From Anthropogastromicrobium aceti (GTDB taxonomy: Bacteria; Bacillota; Clostridia; Lachnospirales; Lachnospiraceae), in assembly GCF_025567095.1 (NCBI RefSeq), contig NZ_JAOQJH010000008.1: DNA of 64,000 nucleotides. One strand, written 5' to 3'. The notes below the pieces were generated by a model. It made no database searches. It saw only the letters and a program-made list of their open reading frames with translations, and was not told where the DNA came from. Both the position numbers and the translations under genes were made by a program. Below are positions 58,365 to 64,000 of this stretch, in pieces (position 1 is the first letter of the stretch; the number at the start of each line of letters is the position of its first letter).

Positions 58365-60044
58365 ATGAAATTCATGGAGAAAAAGAATCAGAATACAAAT
58401 AAAAAAATAATACAGACATCAAACAAACAGGTACATCAAATGCGAGATACCAGAACAAAAAACGCTTCACAGAAGCGCTCAAAAAAACATCGAAAAAAGC
58501 AGGTATTTGGCAGACAATCCATTTTTGCAGGCGGCTTTTGCATTGTTGCTGCGCTTGCAATAGTGATTGGAATTTTTGTTTCAAATAAAACAAAAACACC
58601 GTATGAAAAGCAAGTGATTACGCTGTATGAAAAGGAAAATGAATCACTCGCAGAGCAGCAGACAAATCCTGAGGCAGGTATGGACGAGGGAATTTCTTCA
58701 GGCTTAAAACAGGTAAGAGATTATGGTGTGAAGCTGCCGGAGAGCTTTCAGAATCCGCCAATTTTTGAGAGTACATTTACTAGCACAGGAGATACTGTTC
58801 TTGATACAGCGAATCGTTATGCTGCAATGTATGATTATGATAAGGCAATTGAGACGATTCAGGCAGTGAGCGGCTATGAGAGTAATGCAGAGTATACAAA
58901 GGCTCTTGAGGAATATGATCTTGAAAAGTCCCGTCTATTCCAGTGGAATGACAACTACACAATTACACATATTTTCTTCCATACTTTGATTGTAGATCCT
59001 GAAAAGACATTTGATGTTTCACTTAGCAGCAAGGCGCAGGTGATTGCATATAACGAAGCTATGACTACAATTGATGAGTTTGTAAAAATAATTCAGAAAA
59101 TGTACGATGACGGATATGTGCTTGTAGGTCTTCATGATGTGGCGGAAATGGTAACTCAGCCAGATGGAACACAGATCATGCAGATGAAGCCGATCTATCT
59201 CCCAGCAGGAAAAACACCATTTGTGCTGTCACAGGATGATGTCTGTTACTATGAGTATATGACAGGGCAGGGCTTTGCAGATCGCTTTGTGCTTGATGAA
59301 AATGGAAAAATTACAAATGAATATACGCTTGATGACGGCACTGTAATACGAGGCTCATTTGATGTGCTTACTATTTTAGAGGATTTTATCGAGGCACATC
59401 CAGATTTTTCGTACCGCGGTGCGCGTGGAACAATTGCAGTCACTGGTTATAATGGTATATTTGGTTATCGTACATCGGATTACTGGTATAACTGGAATTG
59501 CGACTATTTTGACCAGCAGAATGCAGATGAACGGCAGCGTATGTACTATAACAATGAAAACATTGAGGCAGACAAGGCAGCAGCCAAGGAGATTGCTGCT
59601 GCGATGAAGGAGCTTGGATGGACAATTGCCAGTCATAGCTGGGGTCATATTTATATTGGAAGCAGCAGTTATGGTCGTGTCTGTTGGGACACTGACATGT
59701 GGGAGAGAGAGGTAGCACCGCTTGTTGGAGGAACAGATATTATCATTTTTGCATTTGGTGAAGATCTAGACGGCTGGCAGGGCTATGCAGCTGACAATGA
59801 GAAGTTCTTGTATTTAAAACAAAAAGGTTTTGACTACTATTGTAATGTAGATGCATCAAGTGAACATTGGATTCAGATTGGCGCGAATAAAGATTATTTC
59901 CGTCAGGCAAGACGAAATCTGGATGGAACTCGTATGTGGGAGGCAGTTATGAGCTATACTGACAGCAGCTATCATAACCGTTTATCAGATTTGTTTGATG
60001 CAAGAGACATCTTTGATCCAGCAAGACCAACACCTGTAGAGTAA
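58365..60044 (+). CDS. Membrane-anchored polysaccharide deacetylase-like protein
   Basis: The 559-residue protein has a long, very basic N-terminus (1-50), a single membrane helix (about 52-73), a region of about 150 residues without recognised domain, then a NodB-like catalytic domain. Likely metal ligands are the Asp in S-Q-D-D-V and the His pair in S-H-S-W-G-H. The domain carries unusually long insertions and many aromatic residues. It would face outside and may remove acetyl groups from peptidoglycan or another glycan. AGGCAGGAA precedes the ATG; an ATG three codons later is an alternative. Confidence 0.78.
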   Translation: MKFMEKKNQNTNKKIIQTSNKQVHQMRDTRTKNASQKRSKKHRKKQVFGRQSIFAGGFCIVAALAIVIGIFVSNKTKTPYEKQVITLYEKENESLAEQQTNPEAGMDEGISSGLKQVRDYGVKLPESFQNPPIFESTFTSTGDTVLDTANRYAAMYDYDKAIETIQAVSGYESNAEYTKALEEYDLEKSRLFQWNDNYTITHIFFHTLIVDPEKTFDVSLSSKAQVIAYNEAMTTIDEFVKIIQKMYDDGYVLVGLHDVAEMVTQPDGTQIMQMKPIYLPAGKTPFVLSQDDVCYYEYMTGQGFADRFVLDENGKITNEYTLDDGTVIRGSFDVLTILEDFIEAHPDFSYRGARGTIAVTGYNGIFGYRTSDYWYNWNCDYFDQQNADERQRMYYNNENIEADKAAAKEIAAAMKELGWTIASHSWGHIYIGSSSYGRVCWDTDMWEREVAPLVGGTDIIIFAFGEDLDGWQGYAADNEKFLYLKQKGFDYYCNVDASSEHWIQIGANKDYFRQARRNLDGTRMWEAVMSYTDSSYHNRLSDLFDARDIFDPARPTPVE

Positions 60045-60089
60045 TGAATATTGTGTGTAAATATACATATTTGCAAAATAAAGACAGTA

Positions 60090-60126
60090 AGAAAAAGGGG
60101 AGCAGAGCTCTCCTTTTTCTTTTGTC
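60090..60126 (+). terminator. Terminator after the deacetylase-like gene
   Basis: AAAAAGGGGAGC (60092-60103) pairs with GCTCTCCTTTTT (60107-60118) with a mismatch, followed by CTTTT. Confidence 0.7.
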
Positions 60127-60402
60127 TGAATGTGTTTGCTCGAAAGAAAAACAGGAATTTCAAAGGTTTTTCAGAATAAATTTAAAAAATATGTATGAAA
60201 AGCATCATATTCTTTTGAATATCTGCGAATTTTTTTACATAATTCATATTGAAAAAAATTAAAATGTGTAATACAATAATACTCACGAGCGCTGCATAGG
60301 CAAAGCAAAATGCATGCAGTGAACGGAATACGCATACGAGTTTGCATGAAAACTGTATAACTGTGAAGAGCAAAACTGTATAGACTGAGGAGGCTGCATA
60401 TT
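60127..60402 (+). promoter_or_regulatory. Aminotransferase upstream region: promoter and leader hairpin
   Basis: The gap to the aminotransferase is A/T-rich and holds no gene. A near-consensus promoter is TTGAAA (60249-60254), 17 bases, TACAAT (60272-60277). The leader of about 120 bases contains CTGCAT (60292-60297) able to pair with ATGCAG (60314-60319), part of a segment related to the repeat upstream of frdB, and ends with a GAGGAGG ribosome binding site. Confidence 0.65.
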
Positions 60403-61692
60403 ATGAAAGCATATAAGGATATGACCAGAGAAGAGCTTTTTGCTGAGAAGGAAAAGCTTGAAGCGATGTATCAGGATTACAAGGGACAGAATTTAGCACT
60501 TAACATGTCCAGAGGTAAGCCGTCAGCATCACAGCTTGATCTGTCCAAGGGAATGATGGACGTGCTTAGGTCTGATTCGAATCTGACATGTGAGGATGGT
60601 ACCGATTGCCGTAACTACGGTGTCCTCGATGGAATCCCAGAGGCAAAGCGTCTGTTAGCTGGCATGATAGGTGCAAAGCCAGAGCAGGTAATTGTATATG
60701 GCAACTCCAGTCTGAATGTTATGTATGATTCTGTTGCTAGATGTATGTATGAGGGTGTCTTAGGAGGAAAGCCGTGGGCACTTCAGGGTAAGGTTAAGTT
60801 CTTATGTCCAGTTCCAGGCTATGATCGTCATTTTGGCATTACTGAGCATTTTGGCGTAGAGATGATCAATGTGCCGATGACACCAGACGGACCAGATATG
60901 GATATGGTTGAAAAGCTTGTTTCTGAGGATCCACTGGTAAAGGGTATCTGGTGTGTTCCGAAGTATACAAACCCACAGGGCTATGTATACTCAGATGAGA
61001 CAGTACGCCGCTTCGCAAACTTAAAGCCGGCAGCAGAAGATTTCCGTATTTTCTGGGATAATGCATATTGTATCCATCACCTGTATAACGGTGAGCCTGC
61101 ACAGATCTTAAACATTCTTGAAGAGTGTGAGAAGGCAGGAAACCCGGATATGGTATATGAGTTCGTATCCACCTCTAAGGTTGTATTCCCAGGTTCTGGT
61201 ATGGCAGCACTCGCAGCCTCCACTGCAAATGTAGCTTCCATTAAAAAGCAGATGGCAGTTCAGACCATCGGCCATGACAAGGTAAATCAGCTGCGCCATG
61301 TTCGTTTCTTCGGCGATAACAAGGGAATGGAAGCACATATGAAGAAACATGCAGATCTGATTCGTCCAAAGTTTGAAGCACTGATTTCCATCATGGAAGA
61401 AGATCTTGGTGGACTGGATATCGCAGAGTGGACCAACCCTAAGGGCGGCTACTTTATTGGATTTGATTCAATGCCAGGCTGCGCAAAGGAAATCGTAGCA
61501 AAGATGAAAGAGGCAGGCGTTATCCTGACAGGAGCAGGAGCAACCTTCCCATATCATATTGATCCGCAGGATAGAAACATTCGTCTGGCACCGACCTTCC
61601 CGACAATTGATGAGTTAAAGCTTGCATCAAGAGTATTTACAGTATGCGTAAGACTTGTATCAGCAGAGAAGCTGCTGGCAGAAAAAGCGTGA
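60403..61692 (+). CDS. Aspartate aminotransferase, class I subgroup Ic type
   Basis: A 429-residue PLP enzyme of the Ic (MocR-like) aspartate aminotransferase group, with N-M-S-R-G-K-P near the N-terminus, P-x-Y-x-N-P-Q-G and the PLP lysine Lys259 in S-T-S-K-V-V-F-P-G-S-G. It would interconvert aspartate and 2-oxoglutarate with oxaloacetate and glutamate. Its position close to fumC and the Frd genes could connect aspartate to fumarate reduction, but it has its own promoter. Confidence 0.9.
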   Translation: MKAYKDMTREELFAEKEKLEAMYQDYKGQNLALNMSRGKPSASQLDLSKGMMDVLRSDSNLTCEDGTDCRNYGVLDGIPEAKRLLAGMIGAKPEQVIVYGNSSLNVMYDSVARCMYEGVLGGKPWALQGKVKFLCPVPGYDRHFGITEHFGVEMINVPMTPDGPDMDMVEKLVSEDPLVKGIWCVPKYTNPQGYVYSDETVRRFANLKPAAEDFRIFWDNAYCIHHLYNGEPAQILNILEECEKAGNPDMVYEFVSTSKVVFPGSGMAALAASTANVASIKKQMAVQTIGHDKVNQLRHVRFFGDNKGMEAHMKKHADLIRPKFEALISIMEEDLGGLDIAEWTNPKGGYFIGFDSMPGCAKEIVAKMKEAGVILTGAGATFPYHIDPQDRNIRLAPTFPTIDELKLASRVFTVCVRLVSAEKLLAEKA

Positions 61693-61831
61693 GGTGCAAC
61701 CCGGAAGTTTCACGAAAAGCCCCTCGGCGCAATGGTTTCGTCAGCCTCTCTTCAGGGCTTGTTAGGTAACGGTGGTGGCACGGAGTATAATTTAAGAATA
61801 AAAAGCAGCCTGAATTTGGGCTGCTTTTTTG
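61693..61831 (+). ncRNA. Unassigned structured region ending in an intrinsic terminator
   Basis: After the aminotransferase stop, 100 bases of G/C-richer DNA show pairing segments: GTGC (61694-61697) with GCAC (61778-61781), AAGCCC (61717-61722) with GGGCTT (61755-61760), and an alternative ACGAAA (61712-61717) with TTTCGT (61736-61741). A terminator follows with AAAAGCAGCC (61801-61810) and GGCTGCTTTT (61819-61828). GGTGGCACGG vaguely recalls a T-box core, but the terminator does not complement it. It may be a 3' UTR RNA, a relic or a leader. I do not recognise a known class. Confidence 0.35.
61799..61831 (+). terminator. Terminator downstream of the aminotransferase
   Basis: Ten-base perfect arms (61801-61810 and 61819-61828) with a run of six T. 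Confidence 0.85.
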
Positions 61832-61913
61832 CTATGCAACCTGAAAAAGTATTGATTATATAGAAGTTTTTAAGGTTAAACCCTAAAAACTTATTTTATT
61901 TATCATGTTTTTA

Positions 61914-61922
61914 TGGTATAAT
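61914..61922 (+). promoter_or_regulatory. Extended -10 promoter of the AAA_14/DUF4143 gene
   Basis: TGGTATAAT (TATAAT at 61917-61922) with no good -35 (TTTTAT at 61894-61899). The start codon is 22 bases further. Confidence 0.5.
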
Positions 61923-61943
61923 TACAAAAGAGGAGGTGATTGT

Positions 61944-63143
61944 ATGATTTTGAGACCAGATTATATTGAAGCTGTCAAACCATTTATGGATGCACCGCTT
62001 GTTAAAATTCTTACAGGTGTTCGCCGCTGCGGAAAATCTACTATTTTTGAAATGATTCGTCAGGAATTACTTGAAAGAGGTATACCAGAAGATCATATTG
62101 TTATGAAAAAATATACAGAGATGGATATACCAGATACGATTACGGCAAAGCAAATGTATGATGAACTTGTTTCAAGAGTAGAAGATGATAAGCGTTATTA
62201 TTTTTTGCTAGATGAAATTCAGGAAATTAAGGGATGGGAAAAGGCTGTTAATAGCTTGCTTGAGGGAATGAACGCTGACATTTATGTGACAGGATCAAAT
62301 TCAAAGCTTATGTCGAGTGAGATTTCCACATATTTGACAGGGCGTTATATTTCGATTCCAGTGTTTACGCTCTCTTTCAGAGAATATCTGGAATTTAAAA
62401 AGGAGAGTACACAGTCATATGATAAGCTTTTGGAAGAATATATTAAATTTGGTGGATTTCCAATCATTGCGCTTGGCGAATACGAACAGCAGTCAGCATA
62501 TCAGATTGTAGATGGAATTTATCATACGGTGGTATCGCGTGATATTGTAAAAAGACATAGGATTAACAAGCAGGATCTGTTTGATCGTGTTGTAAAATAT
62601 GTCATTGAAAATATGGGAAAGACATTTTCGGCAAGTTCGATTTCTAATTTTTTGAAAAGTGAAAACAGAAAGGTGTCCATAGAAAGTATTTATAATTATT
62701 TACGATGGCTAGAGCAGGCATTTATTATATTTCCATGTGAACGATATGATATGCAGGGGAAGAGTGTTTTAAAGACGCAGGAAAAATATTATTTGGCAGA
62801 TGTGTCATTTCGATATGCACTATTTGGCTATAATAGAAAGATGCTAGATGGTGTAATGGAAAACATTGTTTACCTTGAATTGCGTCGCAGAGGCTATGAT
62901 GTGTATGTTGGAAAGAATAATACAAAGGAGATTGATTTTATAGCAATTCATAAGGATGAGAAAATCTATGTACAGGTATGCGTACAAATTCCTGAAAATT
63001 CGAATCGTGAAGTAGGGAATCTCATGGAAATACGAGATCATTATCCGAAATATGTTGTAACATTGAATGAGATGGATGTTGGAATTGAAAATGGAATTCG
63101 AATTGTACATCTTCGAGATTTTTTGCTTGCAAAGCAGTGGTAA
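61944..63143 (+). CDS. AAA_14 ATPase with DUF4143 domain
   Basis: A 399-residue protein with Walker A G-V-R-R-C-G-K-S-T (25-33), Walker B Y-F-L-L-D-E-I-Q, sensor S-N-S-K-L and a C-terminal DUF4143 region, including E-I-D-F-I-A that resembles a PD-(D/E)xK nuclease-like core. These proteins are common in anaerobes and their function is mostly unknown; some are suspected of defence or mobile-element roles. The ATG at 61944 follows AGGAGGTGATTGT. It stands alone between two terminators. TTA/TTT/ATA-rich codon use differs from the aminotransferase before it by eye. Confidence 0.85.
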   Translation: MILRPDYIEAVKPFMDAPLVKILTGVRRCGKSTIFEMIRQELLERGIPEDHIVMKKYTEMDIPDTITAKQMYDELVSRVEDDKRYYFLLDEIQEIKGWEKAVNSLLEGMNADIYVTGSNSKLMSSEISTYLTGRYISIPVFTLSFREYLEFKKESTQSYDKLLEEYIKFGGFPIIALGEYEQQSAYQIVDGIYHTVVSRDIVKRHRINKQDLFDRVVKYVIENMGKTFSASSISNFLKSENRKVSIESIYNYLRWLEQAFIIFPCERYDMQGKSVLKTQEKYYLADVSFRYALFGYNRKMLDGVMENIVYLELRRRGYDVYVGKNNTKEIDFIAIHKDEKIYVQVCVQIPENSNREVGNLMEIRDHYPKYVVTLNEMDVGIENGIRIVHLRDFLLAKQW

Positions 63144-63149
63144 TAAAGA

Positions 63150-63190
63150 AATAAAAAATAGGCAGGTCTGATGGCTTGCCTATTTTTTAC
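63150..63190. terminator. Bidirectional terminator between the ATPase and the second deacetylase
   Basis: AAAAAATAGGCA (63153-63164) and TGCCTATTTTTT (63177-63188) are perfect arms with A and T runs. Confidence 0.8.
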
Positions 63191-63213
63191 TAAATGTTAT
63201 CGACTTTCTAATA

Positions 63214-64000
63214 TCACTTTGCCCATTCTCCAATTGGCAGCTCGGTCATGGTGCCGCCCTTTAATTCAATGAAGTTGGTGTCGTTTACACAGATCCATAC
63301 AGATGCTGCACTTGGGTTGTATACATGTGAGCAGTCTGCGGTGTACTGGAGTCTCTTGGCTGCGTCAAGGTAATCAACGATTTCGATGTTGGTTGCGTAC
63401 CAGATATCGTCGCGTCCACCGACTAACTTGCAGAAGTCTTCCATGAGTTCCCAGTTATTCTGATTAGTGAACTCATAGCTGTGGCCCCATACATACATCA
63501 TGTACAGATACTGTTTCTTGAACAGATCAACAAACTGCTGGCCAAGCTCAAGCAGATTTTTATTGTGGTGGCAGGTTGGATTCCACTCAAGGAAGTTTTC
63601 TGGCATTGCAAATGACATTGTGCTTGTTACAGTACGTGCATAGCGAATGCCAAGAGACGGAAGTGCATTTATGATTTCCTTTGAGTAAGAGCCATTCGGG
63701 TAGGAGAGTCCGCGTACCGGATATCCCATGATTGCCTCAAGATTTTTACGGTCATCAAGTACCTGAGATACTACCTGCTCCATAGGGCAGCGTGCAATTG
63801 TCGGGTGAGTTAATGTATGGCAGGAAACTTCATGTCCTTTGTAGAGTTCCTGGTATTCAGAAGTCGGAATACGTGTGTCCATCTCCAGACCGGAATTTAA
63901 GTGGAATGTACCCTTGATGCCATATTTATTAAAGATGGAAATAAGGCGGCGATCTTCTAATTTACCATCGTCGTAGCTCATTGTTAAAACCTTGTGTTTT
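63214..64000 (-). CDS. Polysaccharide deacetylase-family protein, partial at the window end
   Basis: The frame is open to the last base of the window, reading K-H-K-V-L-T-M-S-Y-D-D-G, so the ATG at 63981 is internal and the true start lies beyond 64000. NodB motifs are present: metal-binding Asp in S-Y-D-D-G, His pair in S-C-H-T-L-T-H and Y-P-N-G-S-Y. This closely matches short cytosolic or secreted deacetylase-like proteins of clostridia; the substrate is unknown. The C-terminus is complete and followed by a terminator. Confidence 0.85.
   Translation of the reverse strand, partial: KHKVLTMSYDDGKLEDRRLISIFNKYGIKGTFHLNSGLEMDTRIPTSEYQELYKGHEVSCHTLTHPTIARCPMEQVVSQVLDDRKNLEAIMGYPVRGLSYPNGSYSKEIINALPSLGIRYARTVTSTMSFAMPENFLEWNPTCHHNKNLLELGQQFVDLFKKQYLYMMYVWGHSYEFTNQNNWELMEDFCKLVGGRDDIWYATNIEIVDYLDAAKRLQYTADCSHVYNPSAASVWICVNDTNFIELKGGTMTELPIGEWAK

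Noticed and set aside
61761..61785. T-box riboswitch core suggested by GGTGGCACGG
   Set aside because: Two mismatches in the core, no complementary segment in the terminator, no stem I, and the downstream gene is not amino-acid related.

Overview
The window is a chromosomal segment of a low-to-moderate-GC, anaerobic, spore-forming Firmicute. A clostridial, probably Lachnospiraceae, origin is inferred from: spoVAD/spoVAE; the uvrC-hprK-murB-rapZ-whiA-crh order; Gram-positive ribosome binding sites and sigma-A promoters; an HdrABC-Flx redox complex; and an LplB/LplC-type sugar importer with an AraC regulator. No rRNA, tRNA or CRISPR array was seen. Nearly all genes are intact and most lie on the + strand.

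Layout. (1) 1-8.3 kb is accessory DNA: an IS200/IS605 element (tnpA and tnpB divergent, hairpin ends) inserted inside a YoeB-type toxin gene whose two halves can still be read on either side; a small lipoprotein; and a LanFEG-type ABC transporter divergent from its own response regulator and histidine kinase (antimicrobial-peptide resistance). (2) 8.3-11.4 kb: a protease-less Lon-like AAA+ protein, then spoVAD-spoVAE without spoVAC. (3) 11.5-29.4 kb is housekeeping: glpK, pyrG, ftsH, the uvrC-to-crh operon, lepB, dnaE, pfkA and a TrmH-type methylase. (4) 29.5-35.3 kb: an AraC regulator with a sugar ABC importer lacking its ATPase. (5) 35.5-43.5 kb: a secreted SH3/transglycosylase protein, a carbamate kinase-like gene, and queA-rluF-ligA-metA. 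(6) 43.6-56.4 kb is a redox block: ldh under a Rex-like operator, fumC, hdrBCA, flxDCBA, a two-subunit soluble fumarate-reductase-like pair, and an AspT/SucE-family dicarboxylate transporter. (7) 56.4-64 kb: a DUF885 peptidase, a large polysaccharide-deacetylase-like protein, an aspartate aminotransferase, a possible structured RNA, an AAA_14/DUF4143 ATPase and a second deacetylase that runs off the window.

Main candidate system: 44.8-56.4 kb. Fumarase supplies fumarate. FlxA oxidises NAD(P)H and HdrA carries the presumed bifurcating flavin. HdrB/HdrC would pass the high-potential electrons to the FrdB-like and FrdA-like proteins for fumarate reduction, while ferredoxin takes the low-potential electrons; the transporter could export succinate. 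The sequence shows the gene order, overlaps, cofactor motifs and absence of a hydrogenase or DsrC gene. Coupling to fumarate is inference.

Other points of interest: a TGGTTG x8 tract directly before the ribosome binding site of the response regulator and an 11-bp-period direct repeat in the same divergent promoter region; a Crh-like HPr with Glu15 and Ser46; TnpB with Gly at the usual RuvC-II Glu; MetA with Glu111; and a sugar-binding protein without a lipobox.
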